A stretch of DNA of 64,000 nt from an uncultured Pirellulaceae bacterium (GCA_938084685.1 CALKGE010000001.1:558001-622000), one strand, 5' to 3'; shown: positions 1 to 9,749, numbered from the stretch's first letter. Made by a program: numbers and translations. The notes: a model not told the origin generated them from the sequence alone.

Positions 1-63
1 CCAGGTGTCCGATTCGGCGACAGTTTCTCGTGGTGGAAGTGTTTTTACGTTTGCTTCACTCAT
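1..63 (-). CDS. pepF: Probable oligoendopeptidase F, N-terminal fragment (cut by window edge)
   Basis: An ATG at 63 reading leftward opens a frame that stays open to the window edge, giving 21 residues. The peptide carries LPPRETVAESDTW, which resembles the opening of M3-family oligoendopeptidase F proteins (LPxR..v...dTWdL). If that is right, the product is a zinc peptidase that cleaves short peptides. The HExxH motif would lie outside the window, so the assignment rests on the N-terminal signature only. It lies 54 bases downstream of fabH on the same strand and could be co-transcribed with it. Confidence 0.4.
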   Translation of the reverse strand, partial: MSEANVKTLPPRETVAESDTW

Positions 64-117
64 GGTTGTGTTTGCTTAAAAGGATCTTCAGAGAATGACG
101 GAATGTTCCTGGTATTG

Positions 118-1179
118 TTACCAGCGCCAGATACCAGCACCCCAGGCCAGGCCTGCGCCAAAACCGCTGATGAGTATGTTTTGTTCCGGCTTGATTTGTC
201 CCTGTTCAAACGCTTCGGCCAGCGCCAGTGGGATACTGGCGGCCGAAGTGTTACCGTATTTGTCCAGGTTGACGAAGACTTTTTCCGAAGGCAGGCCCAG
301 ATCACTGGCAGCGGCATCGATAATCCGGATATTTGCCTGATGGAATAACGTCAGGTCGATTCCTGCCGCAGTCAGATCAGCTGCATCGAGCACCTGGTTT
401 ACCGAGTCTGTCAGTGTGCGAATTGCCCATTTGAAAACGCTGCGACCATCCATCTGCAGGTATTGAAGGTTTTGTGACAGCGAGTCTGCCGTGGCGGGGC
501 AGCGAGTACCACCGGCAGGTTGTTCTAGTAATTCAGCTCCGTGCCCATCGGCACCAAGCGTGTAGGAGACAAAGCCCTGATTGTCTGAGCCGGGGCCGAT
601 AACAACCGCACCCGCTCCATCTCCAAACAAAGGAAATGTTTTTGTGTCGGCGGGATTTACAGTACGGCTCATCAGGTCAGCACCGATGACAAGCACGCGT
701 TGGTAGGTACCGGTCTTTACGAATTGCATTCCGGTAACCAGAGCGTACATGAAGCCGGAGCAGGCGGCACCGAGGTCCATTGCCGGAGCGTTGGAGTCGA
801 GCATGCGTTGAACATGACAGGCAGTTGATGGAGTGGGTTGATCCGGCGAGATTGTGGCTAGCAGGATCAGGTCGATTTCGCTGGCATCAATATTTCCGTT
901 TTCCAGGCAACGTCGTGCAGCCTCATACGCTAGATCGCTGCAGGCCTGATCTTCACTGGCTCGGCAACGGGATTGAATTCCAGTACGTTGAATGATCCAG
1001 TCCGCATCGTAGCCCAATTCGGCCAATGCTTCGTTATGGATTACTGTCTCAGGTGCATAGCAACCTGATGCCAGAATCTGCACGCCGGTTAGTGAATTGA
1101 CCTGACGGCTACGCGAAGCCACAACGATTCTATCCGGCCTGTTGGATTCAGATTCGGGTTGGACTTGATGATCACTCAT
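118..1179 (-). CDS. fabH: 3-oxoacyl-ACP synthase III (FabH, KAS III)
   Basis: This protein of 353 residues condenses acetyl-CoA (or another short acyl-CoA) with malonyl-ACP to start fatty acid synthesis. The Cys-His-Asn triad is visible: Cys140 in GAACSGF, His280 in LFHQAN and Asn310 in YGNTSAAS. The C-terminal GFGAGLAWGA block is also typical. The N-terminus is about 28 residues longer than E. coli FabH, judged by the catalytic Cys, so a later start is possible; the ATG at 1179 is the first in frame. No other fatty-acid genes lie next to it. It may instead be a KAS III paralogue with another acyl preference, but the fold and chemistry are secure. Confidence 0.92.
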   Translation of the reverse strand: MSDHQVQPESESNRPDRIVVASRSRQVNSLTGVQILASGCYAPETVIHNEALAELGYDADWIIQRTGIQSRCRASEDQACSDLAYEAARRCLENGNIDASEIDLILLATISPDQPTPSTACHVQRMLDSNAPAMDLGAACSGFMYALVTGMQFVKTGTYQRVLVIGADLMSRTVNPADTKTFPLFGDGAGAVVIGPGSDNQGFVSYTLGADGHGAELLEQPAGGTRCPATADSLSQNLQYLQMDGRSVFKWAIRTLTDSVNQVLDAADLTAAGIDLTLFHQANIRIIDAAASDLGLPSEKVFVNLDKYGNTSAASIPLALAEAFEQGQIKPEQNILISGFGAGLAWGAGIWRW

Positions 1180-1233
1180 GCAGCTTATCAGTTATGCAAA
1201 AAGAGTTTGAGGTGGCGAGCGGGGTTGAGCCAG

Positions 1234-2349
1234 TTATACCAGTCGGTCAGCAACATCAATCCAGCTTGCGTTTTCATTTGATTCCAGTACGGCGTCGGCA
1301 ATGATCTGCGCGTTGAGTCCATGGTCAAAGCTGGGTACCGCGTCGCGACCTTCAGTGATGGCAGAACAGAATTCCCAAACCAGATCGTATCGGAATACAT
1401 CGGCTGGCTTACCTTCCCGGGGATCCCGAGGGCTCCCGGCAGGCTTGAGGAATTCTTCCGGGACATCGACCGGAGCGACGTCTTCTCCTGTCCGCCCCAG
1501 CCAGATTTTATTTGGTTCGTGCAGCCGGTATCGAACGGTCGCTTCTGAGCCGTTGATTTCTGCCAATTCATGACCGAAACCATTAAAACCGTACCCTTTG
1601 GCAACGGTGGTTCCTTCCCAGACACCGACCCCACCATTTTCAAAGACTCCAATCAGAGCGGACCAGTCGTCGACGTCCGATGGTGGGCAGGCGTCACCGT
1701 CGACGGTCACATCACGAGGACAGAATTGGGCGACTCCACCGCAAAGGCGGTCTATTTTCCCCATCAGATCCATGGCAAAATCGATACGGTGAATTGTCAT
1801 ATCAAACAGGTCACCGGCACCGGCCGTTTTTTTGTATTGCCGCCAGCCCCAGCTTGTTTCTGGCCAGTCCAGAAATCTCTGGCTACGAAAATGCCTGGGC
1901 TGACCAATGGCTCCGGATTGCACCAGATGGCGGATATAACGCATGGAGGGAGCAAAACGATACGTGAAGGCTGTCATGTGAACGACACCCGCTTCCACTG
2001 CAGCATCTCGCATTTCACGCACTTGCTGAGCATTCAAAGCCAATGGTTTCTCACACATGATGTGCTTGCCACCTCGGGCTGCCGCGATGGCCTGTTCGTG
2101 GTGAGTGAAGTTGGGTGTGGCGATGATGACAGCATCAATATCAGGATCTTCACAGATCTGATGGTAGTCGGTGGTCACTTTGTCGATCCCCCAATCGCTT
2201 TTACGTTGCTCTAACAACGCTTCACTCATGTCACAAGCAGCAACCAGTTGGGCTCGAGGGTCAATGTGAATACCAGGAACATGGTGATAATCACTGACGG
2301 CGCCAGCACCAATGATAGCGATACGAATAGGGTCTGAAGATGTCGACAT
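1234..2349 (-). CDS. Gfo/Idh/MocA family NAD(P)-dependent oxidoreductase
   Basis: A protein of about 371 residues. It opens with a Rossmann dinucleotide-binding strand (IAIIGAGAVSDYHH), followed by the family's EKPLALN motif near residue 100, then the alpha/beta substrate domain. Members oxidise or reduce sugars, inositols and similar substrates; the substrate cannot be told here. I prefer the ATG at 2349 because the Rossmann fold starts 10 residues later. The frame extends upstream to 2460, but that part has no domain-like character. It is a single gene, divergent from the NRDE gene. Confidence 0.88.
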   Translation of the reverse strand: MSTSSDPIRIAIIGAGAVSDYHHVPGIHIDPRAQLVAACDMSEALLEQRKSDWGIDKVTTDYHQICEDPDIDAVIIATPNFTHHEQAIAAARGGKHIMCEKPLALNAQQVREMRDAAVEAGVVHMTAFTYRFAPSMRYIRHLVQSGAIGQPRHFRSQRFLDWPETSWGWRQYKKTAGAGDLFDMTIHRIDFAMDLMGKIDRLCGGVAQFCPRDVTVDGDACPPSDVDDWSALIGVFENGGVGVWEGTTVAKGYGFNGFGHELAEINGSEATVRYRLHEPNKIWLGRTGEDVAPVDVPEEFLKPAGSPRDPREGKPADVFRYDLVWEFCSAITEGRDAVPSFDHGLNAQIIADAVLESNENASWIDVADRLV

Positions 2350-2657
2350 AGCAGCAAATTCCAAGGGGAGGAGGGGAGTATTAGTAGCGCAATCGGTTAC
2401 AGCCGCCAGTAGGGCAGTTATCCAGATACATAGGCGTATACAGCAGTTTACTGCGTCCATAGAGCCATCAAAACACCCTTGAACACAGTATTTGTTTTCT
2501 GAGTAGCAATTAATTTCATTCCAACCCCCCGAAGTAGGGTGTTTAGAAGGGGAGGGTGGAACTAGATTGGGTTTTTTAGCCGAGTGCGAAAGTTGCCCAC
2601 TGTGAGGAAGACAATTGGGTGAGTCGCCTTATAAGCTCCTTAAAATCAAGACATTAT
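2350..2657. other. Intergenic region between divergent genes
   Basis: This stretch of 308 bases separates the leftward oxidoreductase from the rightward NRDE gene and must hold both promoters. It has G-rich and C-rich patches (for example around 2524-2562) but no ORF with coding character and no clear inverted repeat. I see no RNA gene in it. Confidence 0.5.
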
Positions 2658-3431
2658 ATGTGCATTCTTGCCATTCAGTATAAATCGGTGCGGGAAGCAC
2701 CAATTCTGGTCGCTGCGAACCGAGACGAATTTTACGATCGTCCAAGTACAACTCCTTCTATTCAGTCTGGAAAACCACGTATTTTGAGTGGTATGGACCA
2801 ACAGGCCGGGGGGACCTGGTTGGGAGTAAACCAGCATGGTTTGTTTGTCGCGGCATGTAATCGTCGCAAGTTGATTCCACCAGTCGTTCCTCGTTCCCGC
2901 GGAGTTCTATGTCGTGAACTGTTGCGTAGCGTATCGGCTCAGGAAGCCGTGGCTCTGGCTATGGATGAGCTTTTGAGTAAGCGGTATGAGGGTGTCAATT
3001 ACATCATTGCTGACGGTGAAACCGGATGGGCTGTACATGGGACGGATGAACCGGAAGTGGTTCCTTTGAAGGAAGGCCTGAACGTCATTGGCAACCGCAA
3101 TCTCAATGATCCTCGCGATGAGCGTTGTCAATTGGCGAGTCGGTTGCTGACGTTACAAACGCTGGATTCCTCAGTGAAGTTTCTGGCGGTTGCCAGCAAG
3201 GTTTTTGCTCGCAGTCCCGTTTCCCCGATGCGACCAAGTATGGTGCAGCGTAGTAACGACCGCGGTACGGTTAGTTCTACCTTGCTGGCACTGGGCCTGA
3301 AACCACGCGATGCGATCTATCAGTTTGCATCTGGGGCTCCTGATGAGACACGCTTCGAAGATTACTCGCCAATGTTGCGAGATATTCTCAGTCGTGGTCT
3401 GCGGGAAGCCCGAGCGAAAGCAAACGCCTGA
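2658..3431 (+). CDS. NRDE family protein (TANGO2-like, DUF833)
   Basis: A protein of 257 residues starting MCILAIQY, with the family's signature AANRDEFYDRP near residue 20 and GGTWLGVN near residue 55. An N-terminal Met-Cys is typical of this Ntn-hydrolase-like family, whose eukaryotic member TANGO2 has been linked to Golgi organisation and haem or lipid handling. The bacterial role is not established. The ATG at 2658 is chosen because it places Cys at position 2. An upstream GTG at 2619 would add 13 unconserved residues. No operon partner is evident. Confidence 0.85.
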   Translation: MCILAIQYKSVREAPILVAANRDEFYDRPSTTPSIQSGKPRILSGMDQQAGGTWLGVNQHGLFVAACNRRKLIPPVVPRSRGVLCRELLRSVSAQEAVALAMDELLSKRYEGVNYIIADGETGWAVHGTDEPEVVPLKEGLNVIGNRNLNDPRDERCQLASRLLTLQTLDSSVKFLAVASKVFARSPVSPMRPSMVQRSNDRGTVSSTLLALGLKPRDAIYQFASGAPDETRFEDYSPMLRDILSRGLREARAKANA

Positions 3432-3437
3432 TTGGCA

Positions 3438-3459
3438 TAAACCGGTCTCTACTGGTTTA
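3438..3459 (+). terminator. Weak terminator-like hairpin after the NRDE gene
   Basis: An 8-pair stem (TAAACCGG with CTGGTTTA, one G-U pair) and a 6-base loop lie just past the stop at 3431. There is no run of T after it, so it may only protect the 3' end. Confidence 0.25.
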
Positions 3460-3582
3460 TTACGGCCGCAGCTTCCAAAGCATTCTTATGCCTGCTGTCA
3501 ACGCTGCGCTGGACGCATTAGACTGTAGGTTGACGAGAATTATTGTCAGATCATCAACGAAAACGGAGAGGTTGGGAAGGCC

Positions 3583-4131
3583 ATGTACTGCCAGGAATCA
3601 CTGAAAGAAGTTGTCCGGGAAAAAGCGCTTGAGTTTGGAGAGTTTGTTCTGGCGTCAGGCAAGAAAGCCAGTTTTTATCTGGACTGCCGTAAAGTCACAC
3701 TCGATTCCCGTGGTGCTCGTCTGGTGGCTCAGGGAATTCTGGAGTTGATTGGTGATGATCTTCCGGATGCCGTTGGAGGTATGGCTATCGGGGCAGACCC
3801 GATTACCGCTTCGATTCTCACTGAAGCGGATGCTCAGGGAAAGTCTCTCCGGGGTTTTATTGTCCGTAAGGAAGCGAAAGAGCATGGCAAAGGAAACCAG
3901 GTGGAAGGTCCCGTCGTCGCGGGGGATCGAGTGATCATTGTGGAGGATGTGGTGACCACCGGCGGTAGTAGCCTGAAGGCCATTGAGCATGTGGAAGCGG
4001 CCGGCTTGAAGGTAGAAAGAGTGATTGCCATCATCGATCGTCTTTCCGGAGGCCGCGAGGCGTTTGCTGCCAAAGGCTATGAATTACAGACGCTACTGAC
4101 GATCGAAGATTTTGGGATTGCTGCCGAGTAA
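3583..4131 (+). CDS. pyrE: Orotate phosphoribosyltransferase
   Basis: A protein of 182 residues that joins orotate to PRPP to form orotidine 5'-phosphate, the fifth step of pyrimidine synthesis. The PRPP-binding signature VIIVEDVVTTGGSS is clear near residue 110, preceded by GKxGRGFIVRKEAKEHG-like text (LRGFIVRKEAKEHGKGN) that forms the flexible catalytic loop. Length fits the short bacterial PyrE class. The start ATG at 3583 follows a GGAGAGG-type ribosome binding site. It stands alone with no other pyr gene in the window. Confidence 0.95.
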   Translation: MYCQESLKEVVREKALEFGEFVLASGKKASFYLDCRKVTLDSRGARLVAQGILELIGDDLPDAVGGMAIGADPITASILTEADAQGKSLRGFIVRKEAKEHGKGNQVEGPVVAGDRVIIVEDVVTTGGSSLKAIEHVEAAGLKVERVIAIIDRLSGGREAFAAKGYELQTLLTIEDFGIAAE

Positions 4132-4161
4132 AGCTTCAGACCGATTTTTTCCTGCTCTCGA

Positions 4162-4212
4162 CCTGAATCGGGCCTGCAATTGGCCAGTGTTGGGGTAGCA
4201 GATCAATTCAGG
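4162..4212. other. Inverted repeat between pyrE and the zinc-ribbon gene
   Basis: CCTGAAT (4162-4168) pairs with ATTCAGG (4206-4212), with a nested GGCC...GGCC stem inside. A T-rich stretch follows. It may be part of the 3' end of the pyrE transcript; I cannot assign a function. Confidence 0.25.
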
Positions 4213-4331
4213 ATTATTTCTCTCTTTGGCCGAATCGCTCTTTTCTCCGAAGCTGGTTATTTCGTACTATTCCGAGTGAATGTGAGTGAAACCCACATGA
4301 TTTTCTGATGCCCGCCTTGGTTTAAAAGAGT

Positions 4332-4595
4332 TTAAAAGATTAGTTGCAGGGAAAACAGGAATCCCAGAACACCTAAAACGGCCAGAGCCACCCACCACAG
4401 GGGGCGACCTTGCCAGGGGTTATAGGCAACTGCCGACGGCGTGATAAACATACCGCACGACGGACAGCTATCAGCAAATTCATAGACGCTTTCACCGCAT
4501 TCAGGGCATGACAATACTTCGGTTGGGTGGTCGTCCCAAATATCGGGTTCCGACCATTCGTCGTAGTCATGATCTTCGTCGTTTTCGTATTGCAT
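4332..4595 (-). CDS. Small zinc-ribbon membrane protein
   Basis: A protein of 87 residues with three parts: an acidic N-terminus (residues 1-27, rich in D and E), a zinc ribbon of the form CPECG...CPSCG (residues 30-50), and one C-terminal membrane helix (about 65-86). This build suggests a tail-anchored cytoplasmic metal-binding domain, but the role is unknown. Start is the ATG at 4595, divergent from the L,D-transpeptidase gene with only 85 bases between them. Small proteins of this type are common in planctomycetes, which supports its being real. Confidence 0.7.
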   Translation of the reverse strand: MQYENDEDHDYDEWSEPDIWDDHPTEVLSCPECGESVYEFADSCPSCGMFITPSAVAYNPWQGRPLWWVALAVLGVLGFLFSLQLIF

Positions 4596-4680
4596 GGGCG
4601 ATCGCAGAAGGACGGGGAAAGGTTTTGTTTTAAGTTAGATCCATTCTAACCAGCACTGTATTTCGTCAGGGAGGACGAAA

Positions 4681-6030
4681 ATGCAAAAGGTAAAAACACT
4701 ATTCATCTTTACCTTCATGGTTGTCATTTTATATGGCGCGTATCACGTTCTGTACAGCGAGCCTGCACCACCGCCTCAGGAAGTGATCGATGCCGTTGCC
4801 GAGGGCGGCGCCGATCCTCTCGATGTCGGGCTGGGCACTGAAATCTCGGCGGAACAGCTGTTAGCTGACTTGAACAACGGTACGCCGTTGGCCGAAGACG
4901 ATTCAAATTTGACGGCTGCTGATAATGGACAGTTCCAGTCACCGGCGGCTGGGCAGCTTGATCTGGGAGTTACTCAGGAATCGCCAGAGGAAAATCTGCT
5001 TGCTGATCAAACTACCGAAGAGGACACCAGCGGGAATACACTGGCTGACAGTGTCGGGTCTGAGGCGGAAAATGTGGCAGCGAACGACACGTTTCCGGCA
5101 GAGGGGACCGTCGGAGGTGATTTTCAGCCGGTAGGGGGTGAAGATGCGTTTCCGATAGGTGAAGCAGGCGGCGTAGATGATGATATGTTTCCTATCGGCG
5201 AGCCCCCCATGGAAACGAATTCTTTTCAAGTGAATGACCAGAATCCGTCGAGCCAGTTGCAACCTCCGGTTTTGAATGACGGAAATCTTTCATCAGCTAA
5301 CAATGTGACTGAGCAGAGACCTCTTTCCACATCGTCAGCCTTTGCGACCGTCTGGGCCGCCGCCAAGCAGCAAATTGAAACTGGGCATTTGCATGAAGCC
5401 CTGCAAGCACTATCCGCTTACTACGGTAGCACCGAATTAACTGCTCAACAGCATAAACAGCTTGTCCCGATGTTGGATTTTCTGGCGGGTGAAGTGGTAT
5501 ATTCCCGCAAGCATTACATCTACAAGGCATACACGGTTGGTCCGACCGATTCACTGGGCTCGATAGCACATCAGCTCCGTGTTCCGGCTCAGCTACTGGC
5601 CAACATCAACGGCATCAGGGATGCGGCTGCATTGAAACCAGGCGATGAATTAAAGATTGTTCAGGGGCCGTTCCGTGGCGAGGTGCACGTCGCCAACAGG
5701 GAGTTGACCCTGTTTGTTGGCCCGCTTTACGCAGGGCGTTTTCAGGTTGAATTGGGAAGTGAATTCAAAATGCAACCTGGGCAGTATTCTGTACTGGAGA
5801 AGCAGGAAGATCGCAGTTACTACGCTGCGGATGGTTCGATCATACAAGGTGGTGCTGTGAACAACCCCTATGGAAAGTACTGGATGGACCTGGGAGGAAT
5901 CAGTATTCACACCCAATCGCAGAATGCTGGTGTGCGTAATGCCGGTTTAGGCTGTATCAAGCTCAGTCCAGTGAATGCTCGGGACGTCTATCATATCCTT
6001 GGTGCTGGCAGTCAGGTCATGATTCGCTAA
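4681..6030 (+). CDS. LysM and L,D-transpeptidase (YkuD) domain protein
   Basis: A protein of 449 residues. It has an N-terminal membrane anchor (residues 5-23), a long acidic low-complexity spacer (about 30-215), a helical stretch, a LysM peptidoglycan-binding domain (about 283-325) and a C-terminal YkuD catalytic domain. The catalytic motif is present as His410 in SIHTQ and Cys425 in GLGCIKLS. Such enzymes make 3-3 crosslinks in peptidoglycan or attach proteins to it. A strong ribosome binding site (AGGGAGGA) precedes the ATG. The spacer contains two similar segments, EDAFPIGEAGGVDDD and DDMFPIGEPPM. It bears on the cell wall question in planctomycetes. Confidence 0.9.
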   Translation: MQKVKTLFIFTFMVVILYGAYHVLYSEPAPPPQEVIDAVAEGGADPLDVGLGTEISAEQLLADLNNGTPLAEDDSNLTAADNGQFQSPAAGQLDLGVTQESPEENLLADQTTEEDTSGNTLADSVGSEAENVAANDTFPAEGTVGGDFQPVGGEDAFPIGEAGGVDDDMFPIGEPPMETNSFQVNDQNPSSQLQPPVLNDGNLSSANNVTEQRPLSTSSAFATVWAAAKQQIETGHLHEALQALSAYYGSTELTAQQHKQLVPMLDFLAGEVVYSRKHYIYKAYTVGPTDSLGSIAHQLRVPAQLLANINGIRDAAALKPGDELKIVQGPFRGEVHVANRELTLFVGPLYAGRFQVELGSEFKMQPGQYSVLEKQEDRSYYAADGSIIQGGAVNNPYGKYWMDLGGISIHTQSQNAGVRNAGLGCIKLSPVNARDVYHILGAGSQVMIR

Positions 6031-6090
6031 GGATCTGGTTGGCCAACCGGGTTCGAAACGTATGCTGGGCATGTTTGCCAAGTGGTGAGT

Positions 6091-7410
6091 CTAGGCGTCG
6101 TCGCGCAGTCTTTTTCTGATTTCTTCAAGTCGTTGTCCGAGTTCAGCTTCGAACCCGCGTGGAACCGGGTTGTAGTATTGTTTGTCGACTCCCAGATAAT
6201 CAAACGCGGCAATACCATCTTCGTGGTTATGGGCGTACTTATAGCCTTCCCCATGTCCGAACTGTTTCGCTCCGGAATAGTGCTTGTCTCTTAGTGCTCG
6301 AGGCACCGGCACAGTGCGACCGTGACGAATATCGCTGCGAGCTTCATTGATGGCAACCGTGGCCGCATTTGATTTGGGGGCACACGCCAGGTAAGCGACT
6401 GTTTGGCAGAGTGTGAGTTGGCATTCAGGCAGTCCAATGAATTCACAGGCCTGCATACAGGCCACAGCGACAGGTAACGCTTGCGGATCAGCATTCCCGA
6501 TATCCTCGCTGGCCAGAATGACAAGTCGCCGGCAGATGAAACGGATATCTTCCCCACCTTCGAGCATCCGTGCGAGCCAGTAAATACCAGCATCGACATC
6601 ACTTCCACGAATACTCTTAATGAATGCACTGGCGACATCATAATGCTCATCGCCACCAGCGTCATACTGCATCGCTTTACGTTGAATGGATTCTTCGGCA
6701 AGTGCTCGATTGAATTCGAGCGGAAACGTGCTGCTGGATAAGACTCCGATTTCCAGAATCGATAACGCTCGACGCGCATCTCCGTCAGATACCTCGGCTA
6801 TGAAGTTCCGAGCTTCGTCGGTTAGCGTCACTTCATACCGGCCGAGTCCTTTGAATTGATCGTTGAGTGCCCGGTCGAGCAGTTGTTCTATGTCTTCCAC
6901 CGACAAGGGTTCAAACTGAAAAATGGTGCTGCGACTGGTTAAGGCGTTGTTGACTGCAAAAAACGGATTCGAAGTGGTTGCGCCGACAAGTGTGATCACG
7001 CCATTTTCGACATCCGGCAGCAAAGCATCCTGTTGCGCTTTGTTGAACCGATGAATTTCATCGATAAACAGCAAGGTTCGAGGGCCACCGGAACGAAGCT
7101 GATTCCGTGCTGACTCAAGCACCTCCCGCAGATCCTTGACGCCGCTGGTCACGGCACTCAGTTGACAAAATGTACTTTGTGTTTCTGTTGCCAGCAGCTG
7201 GGCCAGCGTTGTTTTGCCACAGCCCGGTGGGCCGTAGAAAATGACCGAACCAAGCCGATCTGCCTGCAGGAGCCGACGTAGTAATTTACCTTCGCCCAGG
7301 AAATGCTGCTGCCCCACAAATTCTGTCAGTTTCGTGGGACGCATTCTGGCTGCCAGCGGTTTGGCTCGTTCCAGATTGGATTGTTCGGAAGCTTCAAACA
7401 GTGAATTCAC
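6091..7410 (-). CDS. rarA: Replication-associated recombination protein RarA (MgsA-type AAA+ ATPase)
   Basis: About 439 residues. Walker A is YGPPGCGKTT, Walker B is LLFIDEIHRFNK, and the AAA+ core is followed by the helical C-terminal MgsA domain (WLARMLEGGEDIRFICRRL and PVPRALRDKHY-type blocks). The protein acts at stalled replication forks and interacts with SSB and clamp-loader functions in other bacteria. I choose the GTG at 7410, which gives the peptide VNSLFEASEQ, has an AAGAGA site just upstream and gives family length. The frame runs on to 7545 without conserved content. Confidence 0.92.
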   Translation of the reverse strand: MNSLFEASEQSNLERAKPLAARMRPTKLTEFVGQQHFLGEGKLLRRLLQADRLGSVIFYGPPGCGKTTLAQLLATETQSTFCQLSAVTSGVKDLREVLESARNQLRSGGPRTLLFIDEIHRFNKAQQDALLPDVENGVITLVGATTSNPFFAVNNALTSRSTIFQFEPLSVEDIEQLLDRALNDQFKGLGRYEVTLTDEARNFIAEVSDGDARRALSILEIGVLSSSTFPLEFNRALAEESIQRKAMQYDAGGDEHYDVASAFIKSIRGSDVDAGIYWLARMLEGGEDIRFICRRLVILASEDIGNADPQALPVAVACMQACEFIGLPECQLTLCQTVAYLACAPKSNAATVAINEARSDIRHGRTVPVPRALRDKHYSGAKQFGHGEGYKYAHNHEDGIAAFDYLGVDKQYYNPVPRGFEAELGQRLEEIRKRLRDDA

Positions 7411-7579
7411 GGCGATCTCTTGCTGGGAACAAAGACAAATAAAACAAAGAATTCTCTGCAGAAAATTGTACGGATTTAATACGAAGTTGCCACTAATACT
7501 ACAGAGCGCCATGCGTAACACCCAGCAGCGGGCTCGGAAAACCACTCAAACCGGATTCACGGAAAGCACAGGTCGAAAG

Positions 7580-9550
7580 ATGCGATTAACGTTAAGGACA
7601 ATGTTAGCCTATCTGGATAATATCCTCGAGCCCCAGGATGCCGAGGCATTAGGAGCCAAAATTGGAGAAAGCGAGTTTGCCAGGGATCTGGTGTATCGCA
7701 CTCTGAATTCCACAGGTAAAGCGAATCTGGCGGCGCCTCCTCTTTCTGGCCGAGGCATGGGAGCCGATCCGAATTCCGTTGCTGAATACCTCGACAATAC
7801 ACTCGACGAATCCAAAATCCCCGGGTTTGAAAAAGCCTGCCTGGAGTCGGACATGTATTTGAGCGAAGTGGCCTGTTGTCACAGCATCCTCTCGATCTGT
7901 ATTGATCAACCGGTGACGATCGAGAATGAAATGCGAGAGCGGGTATTGGGATTAACTGAAGCGTCGCTGACGCCTGGCGGTGATGTGGCCCCAGCAGGTC
8001 AGGCAGGTCAAACTCGTCCCACGCTGAAGCAGCTGACCCAACCCAAGCCGGCGGGTACTCCGGAGTACATCAGGAAGAAAGTTCACCCACTGTGGCGCGC
8101 GACGGTGGTGATGACATTTCTGGGGCTGATCTTTATAATCGGCTTGCGAGCTGTTGGTCCACTGGATGCAAGCCATCCCTGGATTGGTGCTCTATTGAGC
8201 GAGGCGCAGTCAGAGCAGGGGCTGACACCGTCAGGTGGTGGCGAGGAGGATGCGACTGGTCGTTCGCAAGCAGATTCTGCGGATCAGTCGTTAGACGTTT
8301 CCCCAAGAACCACGGTACAACCTGTCGGTGTACCAGAGGATCTGAACATAGCACAACGAACAGGTGACTTTACAGGTACCGTGACCGATAGTGGCAACGC
8401 GATGGTGTTCTCCGCAGGTGATTACTTTGGTGAGTTACTGTCTGACAGTCAGACGATGTTGCGTCTGGAGCACGAGTCCGTTATCCGGTTGGTTGCTGGT
8501 GCACCGATTACGACCGGTGACACGCTTGTTTCCATAGCAGGATTTCGTCCAGAGGTTCTTTTCGCAAACGGGGGCAAGTTGATCCTGTCGGATGCCACTC
8601 GAGTAGCTTCCCGCTTTGTGGATGACAGGCGGCTGGGGTTGCGAATTGATCATGGCAGAGTTGTCTTGCGAGGAAGCGATGTTAGTCGCCTGCTGGTTCG
8701 TCTGGAGTCGGGAGGTACGGAATTTGATTTGGAGTTGAATGGAAGTGCAGCGATTGCCGCGTTGGAATCGGTCCCGTATCAAATGGCCAATGGCGAAGTG
8801 AGTCGTGCTGTACGCTTGCTTCACACTCGCGGTGTGGCTCTGACCAGTTCATCCTCGGCAAACGAAGTTCTGAATCTGAATGAGGGATTGATTACGGAGT
8901 ACACCTATTATCCGGGAGGTACTGCGGTGACGCGTGTTTCGAGTATGCCTGGGTGGGTGACTGGGGCCGCATCTGATTCGATCTTGCAGGAAGCTCGGGC
9001 TGAGTTATCCGTTCAGCTTAGCGGTAGTGAAGACCTGGCTGAGGTATTGCAGCAGGTTTATGAATCTCATCGTCTCATTAACGTTCGGCGTCTGGCTGCT
9101 TACGGGCTGATGGAATTAGGCAACGCCAATGCGTTTGCGGGTTTGCTGGACGACTCGGAATACCGCGCTCTGTGGCATCAGGATGTGCGATTGTTACAGG
9201 AGTATTACCATCGCGATGAGGCAAGTCAGAGGGCTGTGGAGAGTGCTTTGAGTTCTTATTCCGGTGATCAGACAGAGCAGTTACTTTCGTTTTTATGCGA
9301 ATACGACGACGAGCAATTATTGGCTGGGGTTGGCGATGATTTTGTTCAGCAATTGGAATCTCAGGTAACCGCCGTTCGAGTCATCGCCTTCTACCGCCTG
9401 AAACAGATGACTGGCAAGACGCTACTGTATCAGGCAGACGAGAGCCCTCAGCGGCAATCCCTACCGATTCGTGAGTGGCAGGAGTTATTGGCCGAAGGTG
9501 AGCTGACTCGTTATCAGACCGACATGATTTCCAGTCTGTTTGTGAACTGA
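7580..9550 (+). CDS. Planctomycete membrane protein with FecR-like periplasmic region
   Basis: 656 residues starting MRLTLRTMLAYLDNILEP. The N-terminal ~130 residues look like two copies of a small helical unit: the phrase AYLDNILEPQDAEALGAKI is echoed by EYLDNTLDESKIPGFEKA. This is similar in outline to anti-sigma-like domains of planctomycetes. One membrane helix follows at about residues 175-195, then an acidic linker and a beta-rich region resembling FecR (about 265-450). The C-terminus is helical and HEAT-like. I infer an envelope sensor or scaffold; no enzyme motif is seen. An in-frame ATG at 7511 is a possible earlier start. It is divergent from rarA. Confidence 0.7.
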   Translation: MRLTLRTMLAYLDNILEPQDAEALGAKIGESEFARDLVYRTLNSTGKANLAAPPLSGRGMGADPNSVAEYLDNTLDESKIPGFEKACLESDMYLSEVACCHSILSICIDQPVTIENEMRERVLGLTEASLTPGGDVAPAGQAGQTRPTLKQLTQPKPAGTPEYIRKKVHPLWRATVVMTFLGLIFIIGLRAVGPLDASHPWIGALLSEAQSEQGLTPSGGGEEDATGRSQADSADQSLDVSPRTTVQPVGVPEDLNIAQRTGDFTGTVTDSGNAMVFSAGDYFGELLSDSQTMLRLEHESVIRLVAGAPITTGDTLVSIAGFRPEVLFANGGKLILSDATRVASRFVDDRRLGLRIDHGRVVLRGSDVSRLLVRLESGGTEFDLELNGSAAIAALESVPYQMANGEVSRAVRLLHTRGVALTSSSSANEVLNLNEGLITEYTYYPGGTAVTRVSSMPGWVTGAASDSILQEARAELSVQLSGSEDLAEVLQQVYESHRLINVRRLAAYGLMELGNANAFAGLLDDSEYRALWHQDVRLLQEYYHRDEASQRAVESALSSYSGDQTEQLLSFLCEYDDEQLLAGVGDDFVQQLESQVTAVRVIAFYRLKQMTGKTLLYQADESPQRQSLPIREWQELLAEGELTRYQTDMISSLFVN

Positions 9551-9749
9551 ATCTGCAAGTGGACTTAAAGTAACTATGGGGGGGTAGCCAGGTCGTGCTC
9601 GGGCTATTTATCTCTTTTGACACTATAAAAACAGTCATTTGAAGTGACGTGTTGCAATTACTAAGAGTCCTGTCTGGATGGGATGCCGTGATTTGAGCAG
9701 ACGACGGCCATGCTGTTGATGGATGGTCAGGTAATTAAGAGGAATCGCA

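Noticed and set aside
1570-2214. Long plus-strand open frame opposite the Gfo/Idh oxidoreductase
   Set aside because: Its sequence is the mirror of a well-conserved oxidoreductase and has no domain of its own.
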